Origin: Petrosia ficiformis
Taxonomy: Eukaryota; Porifera; Demospongiae; Haplosclerida; Petrosiidae
DNA length: 64,000 bases
NCBI GenBank assembly: GCA_947044365.1
Contig: OX345642.1
Location: 4,525,598-4,589,597, forward strand
Direction of reading: 5' to 3'
Shown piece by piece: positions 32,296 through 43,126 of this stretch. Every line of letters starts with the position of its first letter. The stretch's first letter is position 1. Both the position numbers and the translations under genes were made by a program. The notes below the pieces were generated by a model. It searched no databases. It was not told the origin of the DNA and worked only from the letters and a program-made list of their open reading frames with translations.

Positions 32296-33530
32296 AGTAA
32301 TAGTTTTCCCGTTGAGAGATTGCTAATATGTATAAGAATGTTACATTTGTAAGCTCAGAAGAAAAGGCATACTCTCATTTACTTTTTCAACCCATCTATA
32401 CCTGTTTACTTTGTAGCTTGTAAGTACTCATGTATTGTGTATATATGTGCAATGCCTGGTATTATTGTCTGCACAGGCAAACAAAATAATTATACCATAC
32501 CCTCTGCTTGCACTTTGTAGTAATTGTAATGACTTGAAAGTCCTGGTATAATCTTTCAGTTAGCAACATACAATGTCATTGTTATAATCACTAATGGATG
32601 TTGGTGTAATGATAATAATAAATATTATTTTTATTTTGATTACATAATAGAATATCGGAATGTGCAATGCAACTTTATTGCATATCACTGCCAAAAATAT
32701 CACAATACAATTACAGTATCACAATATTTGAAATGAATGCACTTGCAGTGCAGAACCCTCACCACAAGTGTGATTTGGAAAACAACTACTGAGAAGAAAA
32801 TAATTACAGAAAAGATTTGACTGTAATAATAATTACAAGTATTACAATTACATAATTCCTACCATCCTAGTATATCATGAGAAACGCAGTAATAAAAGTC
32901 AAGAAGACATTAGAAAACAGTTTTGTGGCAAGGGTTAATAATAATTGAAATGCTAAATAAATGTCCTGTAGTTGTCAAGAAATGGTAAAAGAAGTTGATA
33001 AAAGTTATGCACAACTTGCTTTTAGGTGTAAAATAAGACACTTGGTAAAAACCAGGTTTGCTAAACTGTTCATTCCAGTGTATTGAAATACCCAAAAGCC
33101 AATACTGTATCATAATAACAAATGAAAATGTTGATGTTTTGATATATTGATACATATCGCACATCACTAATAGAATATTGTGTGTTCGCTTTGTGACAAT
33201 TGAGATTTGTTGTAATAATAGTGCATCTGGATGTTTTATAACAGGATGTCAGTAACAATCTTTAGCACAGCTAGAAATCCAACAGAATGCTAATCTTATA
33301 AACAATCACAAAATATCAAAGTGTTGTTTAAACATAAATAAGACTATAATGTTAGATAATGGAGAACTGAAATTCCTAGACCCTAGCTACCACTTTTGCA
33401 TGATCATTGCTGCATATCTGTAATTAACATTGATTATTATTTACCGTAGGGTCATTATAAAGGAAGTGTGAAAATTACAGATCAGAATAACGAGGAGGTT
33501 TTATGTGTTAACCTTGATTTCAATCTGTAA
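24988..33530 (+). CDS. Secreted ML-domain lipid-binding protein 1, 4 exons, 161 aa
   Basis: Exons 24988-25129, 25238-25339, 25738-25898, 33450-33530; phases 1, 1, 0. A signal peptide (MKTLAFFLYITFFSVWF...) is followed by an ML (MD-2-related lipid-recognition) domain: LSLSPSSPKKGE, then DLCDEVHCPLRPGKGSF, then IPGDAPS, then KITDQNNEEVLCVNLDF. Cysteine spacing fits NPC2 and PG/PI-transfer proteins, one pair around the D-L-C loop and one joining the N-terminal C to the last strand. By family it would bind sterol or phospholipid in the secretory or endolysosomal lumen. The last intron (7.5 kb) has been invaded by several transposons, but exon 4 and its splice site are intact. First of three tandem paralogs. 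Confidence 0.88.
26039..26076. repeat. (TG)n microsatellite
   Basis: About 19 uninterrupted TG units in ML gene 1 intron 3. Confidence 0.95.
26274..26739. mobile_element. Long-arm inverted-repeat element, 466 bp
   Basis: Arms of ~150 bp (atcaggagtccatgatag... to its complement ...ctatcatggactcctgat) enclose ~170 bp of unique DNA. The arms carry ttctaaaaatagtatatccg and gcgatgtctcgctagc. Target duplication is not clear. No coding capacity; the frames inside are mirror images of each other. Confidence 0.75.
28135..28222. repeat. Partial LTR matching the element at 30402-32345
   Basis: tgttactatatttagttctt... gtaaatcttgtatgggttc matches the 5' two-thirds of the LTR at 32193. The flank before it (gtgattcactggtgttt) also resembles the flank of the 30402 element, so flank and LTR appear duplicated together. 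Confidence 0.6.
28454..30192 (-). mobile_element. hAT transposon, 1739 bp, decayed, with 8-bp target duplication
   Basis: Flanked on both sides by ATCTATAA (28446-28453, 30193-30200). Ends are imperfect inverted repeats (TAGGCCTGGAACG / TAGAGCTAGAACG). On the minus strand a BED zinc-finger start at 30096 (RRRKSPVWDYF...ILCTLCS) leads through broken fragments (29645-29833, 29226-29438, 28820-29167) to a C-terminal hAT dimerisation segment at 28621-28818 (ATSVPSQKIFSTSGLIVSKLR). It is shorter than intact hAT genes and has frame breaks, so it is inactive. Inserted in ML gene 1 intron 3. Confidence 0.93.
30402..32345 (+). mobile_element. Ty3/gypsy-type LTR retrotransposon, internally deleted
   Basis: 5' LTR 30402-30531 and 3' LTR 32193-32345 begin TGTTACTA and end ..ACA. 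TTTGTA is duplicated at 30396-30401 and 32346-32351. A primer-binding site starts directly after the 5' LTR (TGGTGTCAGAGGTGGGAT, the pattern expected for a leucine tRNA 3' end). A purine tract aaaaggggaga precedes the 3' LTR. Gag-like debris (~30550-31090) is followed by an integrase remnant (MLVSDNGPQYSSEVFTEF, then YPQISGN; ~31440-31760) that lacks the usual final catalytic glutamate context. Protease, reverse transcriptase and RNase H are absent. Non-functional. Confidence 0.9.
32733..32930. repeat. Truncated copy of the AACCCTCACC repeat family
   Basis: Shares gaatgcacttgcagtgcag and accctcaccacaagtgtg with the full copy at 54652-55289, then diverges. Located in ML gene 1 intron 3. Confidence 0.65.
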
Positions 33531-33624
33531 ATAACACAACATGAGATTTTTGTATTTAATAAGTTTCTTAAGAGGCTCCATTATTAATTTTTTGTTTGTT
33601 TGAAATAAAAAGCTGAAATGAACA

Positions 33625-34037
33625 CATAGGCGTAGGAACCAGGGGGGCTCAGGGGGCTGCAGCCCCCCTATATTTTTTGTTGAGAAAATAATTATTATTA
33701 ATTATCATTACGTACCAGCACGTGTTCTCGAGTGTTCTGATGATACAGCAGAAACTGTCTTTCTCGAAGACTGCAACACTTTATTACACAATCAGTAATG
33801 TTTAATTAAGTCTATCATCGTGTCTTGTAGATAAGAACAGCAGTGAAACCAGTACTAATTAATTGCTAAACTTCCGAATTTCTAATTATTGCGCAGATAA
33901 TTATTATTTTTGAGATAATTAATACGTCATAATTTAGCCACACCCTTATGAATAATTAATAACCAAAAAATTTTCGCGGCGCGCTTCGCGCGCCGCTACT
34001 CAGCCCCCCCAAATTTCCAGTGCTTCCTACGCCACTG
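33625..34037. mobile_element. hAT-like MITE, ~413 bp
   Basis: Ends CATAGGCGTAGGAA and, inverted, CAGTGGCGTAGGAA, the widespread hAT-type terminus. It contains a GC-rich palindrome near 33975-33998 (cggcgcgcttcgcgcgccg). No convincing 8-bp duplication. It begins ~95 bp after the ML gene 1 stop. Confidence 0.65.
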
Positions 34038-34063
34038 GATATGTGCATACATAACTATAATTA

Positions 34064-34700
34064 CCCTCGCCGCGTAGCGTAGGCGGAAGGGTACGGTAAT
34101 CGTTTTGTCTGTGTGTCTGTGTGTGTGTGTGTGTGTTAGCAATTTTTCTGGAAAAATAAAAACATTGACATTTCAAAAGAGGTACTGGTAGACTTCAAAT
34201 TATACAAGGAAAAAAAATAACGTAGGAATTCTTCTTAAACCTTTCGGTTATAAAGTTATCACAATGTTTATAACTCACGATTACTGTTTCCAGACTTGAG
34301 AAGACTCGTGGAGGCATCTGGACACATCAAAACATAACTACTCCTGTATCATGACTATCGCTAGCAAAGCACTACATAAAAGCAAACAAAATTTGGGTAG
34401 TGGTTGCTACAACATCGAGTACTGGCTCCAAGCATTCTCCATTACTTTCAAACTCCGCCTATTTCAATTTCAAGTCATGTGCTGTGCACGTTACTCGAAC
34501 GTCAGCAGTTTTGAGGACCTGTCTATGCTGTCTTTGTGGAATATTTCGAATTGAGGATCTTTCTTTCTTCTTTCAGATAATACAGACACTAAAATGTAAG
34601 ACTTATAGTATAGACAAGGAAGAGACTAGTATAATCATACTAAGTAATAAGTAGTGACATGTTAGTTTATATAATTTATATATATATATATATTATATAT
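34064..34700 (+). repeat. ACCCTCGCC repeat family, copy in plus orientation
   Basis: Begins taccctcgccgcgtagcgta with a small hairpin, followed by a TG-rich run. Interior words such as gttgctacaacatcgagt match, as reverse complement, the copies at 44190-44715 and 54652-55289. The distal boundary is uncertain; a related accttgccacgtaggcgagg occurs at ~34889. Confidence 0.6.
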
Positions 34701-35922
34701 ATATATCTATATCTATTATAATATTATTATAAAAACTAACATGCCAGTACGGTTTTATAACTTAATATGTTTTATACACAAACTAAACAATCTGAAGTAA
34801 ACATTCTCATTATTATATGACCATACAAACGAGCAATGATAATTATAATCTTTTGGCATATTATATTTCGAAATTATAGTTTGTATTACCTTGCCACGTA
34901 GGCGAGGGTCCCGTCCCGACGGTATTCATTAACACAGGGAGTTACATGAATATTTGTGCTTATCAGTTCAACAGACAAATCATTTATGGTAGATTTTTAA
35001 ATCCAGATGCATTCTCTCACTTGAGTTGTGACTAATCATGTGTATGAGAAACTGATTGTGTCATGGCCTGGAGTACATCTGTCAAGCAACCTGAAAGGTT
35101 TGGTAGTGAAAAGCATCGTTTGGCACATGGAGAAAGAATCGCTTTATAATATTTTGGGGAATCAAAGGAGTGCTACATTACTACACATTATTTCAAGTGT
35201 TGTTGCTCGATCCAGGACTATACCCGTTGTCAAACCTGTAATTTTGGGGGGTCTCTGGTCCTAAAATAATGTTAAATTGGGGTCCACTTTGTTAAAATAG
35301 TTCCTCCTTGTATGCATCACAAAATATTACCTCATGATCATGATCTTTTATGAAATCTGCTATGATTGTTTACCTAATGACAAGGGTGGCCTAGGTCATA
35401 CAATGCAAGGTCCACGTGTCCCTAGAGTGGTCATACATTTCAAGAGCCTATAGAGTGGTTAAGTGTAAAGCACTGATCGAATGGGGAATGTATTTCACGT
35501 GGGTGGTTGCACTATTTTTATATGACATAGTTCATTCTGATGAGTGGAGTTGTGAAGGGATTGGAAACAGAAGCTCAACACGAAATCACCACTTTTCTGT
35601 GATGTAATGCTAGCTGGATTTGTTCATTCACAGAGTATAGAGGTTCTTCATTTGATGGAATAGCTCGCTTCCTAGGTCTGCCTGGTTTTTTTTTCTACAA
35701 TCTTGAATTCGTTTTTCTTAATACTTATGCCTCCTACCCATGTTCGTCTTCTTGCATTCGAATGAAGAGAAAGAAAACATTCCTCCCACTGTCAATACAG
35801 TTGTCAATGGCTCCATTCTAATTTAACATTTCACCTTTATCCCCGGAAGTATATACAATAAAGTCAGTAAAGTGACAATATATTGTTTATAAAATGGATA
35901 CAAAGTCAACAAAAATTTACAT
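34701..35922. other. Intergenic, no gene seen
   Basis: AT-rich. Frames at 35028-35264 and 35416-35607 lack recognisable motifs and splice context. Confidence 0.4.
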
Positions 35923-36109
35923 AGTCTCGTTCCCAGACCCGCCTACTTATTTGGACGAAAAGGGGGTCTGGTGACTCGACTGAACTTTTTTGTTACAAGA
36001 CTCAGTTTCACACCTGCGGTGTGAAACTGAGTCTTGCAACAAAAAAGTTCAGTCGAGTCACCAGACCCCCTTTTCGTCCAAATAAGTAGGCGGGTCTGGG
36101 AACGAGACT
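35923..36109. mobile_element. 187-bp near-perfect palindrome with 11-bp target duplication
   Basis: Arms of ~90 bp start AGTCTCGTTCCCAGACCC and differ by about one base; the centre is ttcacacctgcggtgtgaa. AAAATTTACAT flanks both sides (35912-35922, 36110-36120), which shows the palindrome was inserted as a unit. A stray cgagactgtcgac / gggaacgagact end occurs near 51450. Confidence 0.9.
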
Positions 36110-36510
36110 AAAATTTACATTGAAGGACTTTCAATAACTCGTTTTCGCGTCATTCGTTTTAAAAAGGGTTAATTATTAACAAGATATATGCGCGCATACA
36201 CTGTCGTTTCCAGTAATCTTGCAACTGCGCTCTCAAACCGGAGATGACGTAATTATACTTACAATATAAAAAATAGTAAACATCACAGCAAACACCACAT
36301 GATGAGAGTAAATTGATTGGCTAAATGTTATACCACACCCATTCCCGCTTTGACATTTTTTGTTGCAAGATTGATGCAAATGACAGTATGCGCTATGCGC
36401 ATATGCAATCATTTAAAGGGTGTGGCTATGGCGCGTACATCCGGGGTGTGAATTGCTTGCATCTGGACAATTTATAAACGATTCACACTGAGGAAATTGT
36501 AAAAGCGACA
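36110..36510 (+). promoter_or_regulatory. Upstream region of ML gene 2
   Basis: Non-coding, includes gcgcgc and gcgcatatgc words (36190-36410). No certain element; listed as the probable promoter by position. Confidence 0.3.
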
Positions 36511-37357
36511 ATGCAGTACATAGGGGTGTTCTTTCTTCTATCTCTTTCCTTGCCAATCATATTTGCTGCAAGTCTGGGAATACGATATAATGATACATAC
36601 ATCAAAGATAACAAGCAACTATGGGAAGACTGCAGTAAGATTTTGCATACATAAAGATCTGATGTGGGTAAAATATTATCTATAATAATTATATAGGTAA
36701 TGCTGACGATAGTAAACGACTGAAACACCCCAAAATTAATATTAATCCTAATCCGCCAAAGAAAGGAGAAAGGATCAACATTTCATTTGTTTTTGATTTA
36801 CGTAAGTAAATAATTTATTATAATCTATTGGAAAAATTTTGTTATTGTGCTAATACAAGCCTATGGAAGTATATTATAATACTCTAATTGAATGTTTTTT
36901 CCCTTTTTATAATGATCAGTGGAAGAAGTAACATCTGGAGAAATGAAGGTAAATCTTCAATATGGAAATATACCTATTGTGGATGAGACACTGGACCTTT
37001 GTGACTTGGTGACCCAGATAAACAAGGAGTGTCCATTAAAAAAAGGAGATTTTAGCTTTAAATTTGATGAAAATATTCCTGACTACATTCCATCAGTGAG
37101 TTTATCATAATTATGCAAATACTGTATATGATTTGCTTCAATCTAAATGCAGTGAACCAAATTTCCACTTTACATTAACTGTATTATGACATTCAGAATT
37201 ATGTAATTATTGTCAATACTAGTCAACTTATCATAGACAACTGTATACTATAGTACTACTGATTTAATTTCTACAGGGTGGATATCAAGCCAAAGCTGTC
37301 CTCTCTGATCAGAATGGTAAAGAAATGTTTTGCATTAAAGTGAAAATGGATCTCTGA
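36511..37357 (+). CDS. Secreted ML-domain lipid-binding protein 2, 4 exons, 161 aa
   Basis: Exons 36511-36634, 36697-36801, 36920-37095, 37277-37357; phases 1, 1, 0, the same as its neighbours. Signal peptide MQYIGVFFLLSLSLPIIFA, then an ML domain: INPNPPKKGE, VEEVTSGEMKVNLQYG, DLCDLVTQINKECPLKKGDF, IPDYIPS, and KAVLSDQNGKEMFCIKV. The same four key cysteines are present. The loop between the paired cysteines (D-L-C to E-C-P) is five residues longer than in paralog 1. All introns are small, showing the ancestral compact structure. Family role: binding of sterol, phospholipid or another hydrophobic ligand; ligand unknown. Confidence 0.92.
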
Positions 37358-37657
37358 TAAGTGAACAAAATGTGTGAATCAAAAGAGAATATAATTTAAT
37401 TCCTGTAGTATAATGTGTGCAAATTTTTAAACATTTTTTATTTCAAAAATTTACAGAGTGTATATATACATGTAATTATTACTTTTATAATACAGACAAT
37501 AAAGACTTCATTATAATAATAATCAAAGCTATATAATAGATTGTGAACAATAGAAGCAAGTATTCACACAATGTTCAAAAGTGAGTGTATGAATGACAAG
37601 AGTTACATTAAAAGCTATTGCTATATAGAAAAAGTGTAGTAGATTGATAAATCCCCA

Positions 37658-38810
37658 ATGGCAGTAGAAGTGAGTCTTGCTTTTGTTCTTTTTATTGGGT
37701 GTACCACAGCAATGGGAATTAGTCTACCTGACTCCGAGGCAGAGTTAAACAGTATTTCAAGAACCAACTCTATGTGGACTGATTGTTGTAAGAATTTTAT
37801 CATACATGGATTACACAAAACTTGTGTGTTGTAGTTTTGTTAGACACACATTTTCATAGTGGATCTTTTATGCATAGTGATTATGATTATATTGTCGTCA
37901 TTTGTTATAATCATAATGTGTATAATATTATATACACATTATGAGTAGGGCAGGTTCCTATAATATTATTGTTATATTTATATATAATAATATTATAATT
38001 ATATATTTACTTGGCCATTTTGAAATTCTGATTCAGGTGTAATATTAAATTAACAGGCCAACGAGTCTTTATTATTTTACACACTATAATTATAGCATAG
38101 TTATGTTTCTGTAATTATTAATTTTAATACAGGCAAGTCCACTGATGCATTGACATTGATTTCTGTGAGTGTTTCTCCAAATCCTCCCGAAAGGGGAACA
38201 ACATGTCATGTGTCATTGATTGGAGAGTTAGGTAAATACCATAATTATGTATACACAGTACTACACACATATTTGTAGAGTTAATTTATAATTTTAATTT
38301 TAACAACTGTGCTATATATCGATGTAGTATTAAGTATGGATTTTGTATATGCTCATTCTATTTTTCAGCGGAAGAGGTAACAGGAGGTAGTATTTATGTT
38401 TACCTGAAATATGCAAATGTTATGACAGTTTTAAAGAAAAAGTACGACTTCTGTGATTTTCTGAAAAAAGCTGGATCGGAGTGTCCGTTAGAACCAGATA
38501 TGATATCACTTGCTATTGAGACATATGTTCCCAGTTCCTTTCCTCCAGTGAGTTATTATTTTTTCACAGAAAATGAAGTATAACATTGTAACACATAATC
38601 AGAATAATACATGTAATGAATTGACCTAATGTACTATCTCAATAGACACAGTATATGTCATGTTGTGTGTTATGAATAGGCTGTTGTTTGCAACTTAAAA
38701 ATAACATTAACTATATTCAACAGGGAAAGTATATTGGACGAATAGTTGCTACAAACCAGGATGATCAGGAGCTTGTATGTGTTGGATTGGATCTCAATAT
38801 AGGAATGTGA
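37658..38810 (+). CDS. Secreted ML-domain lipid-binding protein 3, 4 exons, 164 aa
   Basis: Exons 37658-37787, 38133-38231, 38369-38547, 38724-38810; phases 1, 1, 0. Starts MAVEVSLAFVLFIGCTTA (signal peptide). ML features: VSVSPNPPERGT, AEEVTGGSIYVYLKYA, DFCDFLKKAGSECPLEPDM, VPSSFPP, and GRIVATNQDDQELVCVGLDL. It has an extra C-C pair at the exon 1/2 junction and one more in HVSL, not seen in the other two. The start codon is 300 bp after the stop of paralog 2. Its 3' flank is duplicated in ML gene 1 intron 3. Confidence 0.9.
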
Positions 38811-38837
38811 ATATCTACAAACTATTTCTTACTATCA

Positions 38838-39420
38838 ACTATAGATTGTTTTAGTATCCACATTATTCACACAAAGGGATTCATTAATAAACGTTCTTTA
38901 ATATTAATATTCTTTAAAGTTAGTATTTCTGTTGAATTAAAATACTGAAAATGCAGGACAGCACAAACAAATATGTGATAGTTAAAAGGATGAAGGCATA
39001 TAATAGTATAGTTTTATATGTAGTATAATATTTATAATATATCTACATAATAATTATAATATTATTATATGTATCTATATATAATATATAATTATTATAT
39101 ATATATACAGATATTTATCTTTTGTATGCTATACAGAGTATACTGTTAATACAAGCAAAACATAAACAAGTCATTTAATGTTCCAATTAAAGTTTACTTT
39201 CAGTTATGGGTACTTTATCTGTTGATAATATACTTTGTAGTCACAAACTGAAAAAAAAACCATCAAAGTTTGTTTATCTAAATTACATACCATATATGGT
39301 CATGTGTAAAACAAGGGAATTATCAGTGAAAGGTGTTATTGTAAACAACAGTTATATATAGTTTTGTATTTCATACGCTGTACACATATAGTATATTATA
39401 CTTACATCATAGAGTTTATG
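38838..39420. repeat. 3' flank of ML gene 3, duplicated at 28238-28453 + 30193-30365
   Basis: gattgttttagtatccacat... and gtttatctaaattacatacc... occur in the same order in both places. At the ML gene 1 site the copy is split by the hAT element, so this locus approximates the empty site. Confidence 0.85.
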
Positions 39421-40399
39421 TGTACAATTTGTGCAGGCTTCAACACTTCCTGTGTATGTATATGTTTGGAAACTGAAATTATTTTTCTAATTTTGTTGTC
39501 AGGAAACATGCCTTGTCATTTTACATATTGATTATTGATTATCAATTGATAATACATGTACATGTATATAACATACAGCTGTACCAATCATTTATTGCAC
39601 ATACATGTATGTAACTTTAATAATTCTTTGTTCATGTATATGTACACACTTTAGTTCAACTACATAGTACATACACAATTATAATTAATTATTTAACAGA
39701 TATTTGTAGTTCTAAAGGTAACACAAGACAAAAGATAATTATAACAAGCAGCATTTACACATCAGTAACCTTTGTTCACCTAGTTCGATTAATAGTTGCT
39801 GAATAGATTTCTTTGCCTGTGAGGATGAGATAATCATACTCATAATAACTGTGTAATAGTTTATGTATAATTATGTTTGAGTTGTTTTAGAAGGTAACCC
39901 ATTATATGTTAGAAATTTGTGTTCAGAACTTAATTCAATTCCAAGGGGAAAGTTAAATATGAAAGTTCAGAGTATCCAGCTAAACAGTGAGCAGGGATTG
40001 AATTTAATTAGGGTGAGACTTGCAGTTTAAAAAAATGTACATACTTTAGAAGGAGACTCACTGAAACTAATGAAGTATACTATACAAAACACCTTTTAAT
40101 ATTTAAGCCAAATTCAGAGAATCCCCAACTTAGTGCTTTTCATTCAGCTATATATTCATGTAACGCTTCACTTTAATGTCAGATTTGAATGGTTAAAAGT
40201 ATTCATTACAATATTACAATTAAGGTAATAATAACAATGATTAGTCTAATTTACAATAGAAACACACATACATGTATACACATATAATTATAGAAAGTGC
40301 TAGTTATCTCTACACACCTGCCTGTATTCATATGTTAGTGTGTTTACACTAATGCTTTGGGAAATAGACAAGTAAGTATTTATAATAATTTTAGTGTGC

Positions 40400-40469
<70 letters not shown>

Positions 40470-41365
40470 GGAGGGAAGCATTTTCACATTTAATAGCTAA
40501 ATCAATATAGTGGGTAGTTAGGGGATCATGATCATTACAAACATATTATATGTATGTATGAACCTAGGTAAGGCCATGCCAAACTAATGTCTTTGTGACT
40601 GACCTTACATTTTCATCCAAAAATTATAAATTTCGATTTCACATGTTCAGAACTACATGTATAACCACAATCTAATACACAAAATCCTATCTAGATATAG
40701 TGCTATGTGTGAAGGTTGGATAAACAATGGAAGTAAATAGAAATTGCTAAACCAAGCCAGACCTTGCCAAACTGTCCAAGAAGCCGATGCATTATTTTTT
40801 TTGAGTTTGTTTCTTGTAGCTGTATATAAAATTTATATTATGTTGGTGTTTTCAAAAACATTTATATAATTAGGGATGGACATTGGCTAAGATTCAGAAT
40901 TCAATTATAAGTAACTTCAAATCTATTAAAATCAGTGGAAGTACAATTTAATTAGGCCAATTCAGTCAATTAATCCAGGAAACTCCTATTTGATGATCAA
41001 AAAGGCTTCCTGTGACTTCCACATTGTACACTATTTGCTGACACATGCTTGTCTTTGGAATAATTAGCATAATCGATATACATGTAACAGACTTACAATT
41101 GATCAGAAGAATTTTCAATATCAATTGATAAATAGATTAATCAATTATTCATCCTGATAACACATTTGAATGAAAATAAATTAACATTTACAGTATATCA
41201 GTGATTCAGCATCAAACTGCACATCACAAAGACAGAAGTGGTGTAATAAAATTTAGAAAATGACATTATAATTACTTTTTATATACATGTACATAACAAC
41301 CCAAGCACAAAGACTCTAATGTCCATTCAACAAGACATTAATTTGGCATTGCTTAATGTATGAAA
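39421..41365. other. Intergenic, no certain gene
   Basis: Holds a (GA)n microsatellite at 40401-40470. Two exon-like minus-strand pieces with AG/GT borders occur at ~39791-39828 (AKKSIQQLLIEL) and ~40317-40360, too short to assign. Confidence 0.4.
40401..40470. repeat. (GA)n microsatellite
   Basis: About 30 GA units with minor interruptions at both ends. Confidence 0.95.
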
Positions 41366-41675
41366 TAGGGATGGGCGATTATGAAAATATGAATCAATGA
41401 TTATTGACTGTGCAAGACTGCAAAGATCACGATCGTTGCGATTATTGGCTACCTTACATATGTATGTAGATTTCATTCAACCAAATTGATACCTTTTACA
41501 TGTATTTATTGAGTAAACAGTATTGAAGAACTGATTTAGTGTGATAGTACTGAAAACCTGAAGTTATGGCACAATAATCATTATTTTTGTAACCACAATA
41601 TGGCAGGCAATATTTAGACGATATGATTATCCCAGGAAATCACGATAATCAAAATATTGCCCATCCCTAGCCCTA
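41366..41675. mobile_element. hAT-like MITE, 310 bp, with 8-bp target duplication
   Basis: Starts TAGGGATGGGCGAT and ends with the inverse (attgcccatccctagcccta). GTATGAAA lies on both sides (41358-41365, 41676-41683). No coding capacity. Confidence 0.85.
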
Positions 41676-41730
41676 GTATGAAAATGGGAAGGATCCTGTA
41701 AATCATTTACACATATATATATATATATAT

Positions 41731-42716
41731 CAGACCTGGGTTCAATTACAATTGCAATTGTAATTCAATTAACAATTACAGCTAAAGTTGTGTAATTGTA
41801 ATTGTAATTGATATAATTATATGTCAGTTAAGAACAATATAATTGTAAGTGTAATTGCAATTGTAATGTAATTTAAGTATAAGTCATAAAGATGCCCTGT
41901 AGTTACACCAGCAGTTTTATATGCTTATCATCAAAGCTGGAATGGCATGGCAAATATTTAGACTCGAGTGTTGTTCTTTAAGTGATGGTCTTTTTCAGAA
42001 CTCAATGTTTATAAGGTGTAATACTGATTGATTTACATATACATGTGTAGTTACAGTTAGTATTAGTGCTGCCACGATATAGAAATTTTATATCGTATGT
42101 TGTGACTGTTTATATCGCGATATATCGCATATAATTTAATTAATTATTCATTTATATTAATAATAATTAAATGTTCTGACCAAAAGTTATAGTTACGTTA
42201 TTTTTTGTCCTCTGCTCTTAAAACTTGCTCTACCTTTTAAACTTAATTAGATACAACTATAAACTAAAATAAAGTAAGAAAATCTTACAATTTCTAAGGC
42301 TAGATTCCTACCTCAGTCGTCATCTTGCTCGTGGGCGACGCCCACTTTTCAGGAAGTCAAAGGCTCTTTTGCTTTCCGTGTTCCAGAATTAAGCTTGTTA
42401 TTGTTTTAGAGACCTGCAGACACCTTTACGCTTGCAGAAAATCAACATAGATACCTTCTTTCCAGGTGCATGCAAGAAAAAGATTTTAACTAGTTCAAAC
42501 ATGACGCCGTTTTTTTCAACTGCGCATGTGTATACCATATCGATATAAAAAATGTTATATTATATCGTATCGTGGCTTATTATATCGTGATAGGTCAATA
42601 TATCGATATATCGTGGCAGCACTAGTTAGTATTTAGTAATTCTATTTTAAGCCAATGAAATTACTCAGTAATTGTAATTGTAATTGAAACTTTTGTAATT
42701 TTTGAACCCAGGTCTG
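41731..42716. mobile_element. Terminal-inverted-repeat element CAGACCTGGGTTCAA, host of a nested MITE
   Basis: Ends cagacctgggttcaa and ttgaacccaggtctg. The sequence next to both ends is built from caattgtaatt words. Without the inserted element it is ~425 bp. Flanks are AT repeats, so the target duplication cannot be judged. Confidence 0.8.
42064..42624. mobile_element. Nested hAT-like MITE, 561 bp, with 8-bp target duplication
   Basis: Inverted ends TAGTGCTGCCACGATATA; GTTAGTAT on both sides (42056-42063, 42625-42632). It lies inside the CAGACCTGGG element, so it inserted later. Confidence 0.9.
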
Positions 42717-42753
42717 ATATAATATTATATATATATATATATATTATATGTAT

Positions 42754-43058
42754 GTGTTATAACACCCTACGAGTGCTATATCAGATTTATGATCACCGAG
42801 CACAATGGCCGTAGGCCCAAGGGCGAGGTGATTATAATTCTGATATAGGTGTGTTATAGTTAATATATTTCATGAAAGACAAAACCTTTGTTGATGTCTG
42901 ATGCTTCTCCTACCTTTTCGTCGGCACTTTGGAGAAGGTAAGCGTTGTTTTCTTGCAGTCTGTTTCGACGGCAGGTTTTATATCTGACCACAGGGTGCTA
43001 TATCTGCTTTATAAACATGTGGTTTACTTTCATGTTTCGCCGTATCGGGATATATATA
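42754..43058 (+). repeat. Foldback-plus-unique repeat, family 2, copy 2
   Basis: A palindromic part tgttataacac...gtgttata is followed by the conserved segment catgaaagacaaaaccttt...gaaggtaagcg...cggcaggt. Same orientation as copies at 8726 and 52108. Confidence 0.85.
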
Positions 43059-43126
43059 ATTATATATAATACATGTATATATAAATATATAAATAAATAT
43101 ATATATATATATATAATATATATAAT

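Noticed and set aside
39791..40360. Minus-strand exon-like pieces between ML3 and ACP5
   Set aside because: Two short pieces (AKKSIQQLLIEL and another) could not be joined into a gene or recognised.
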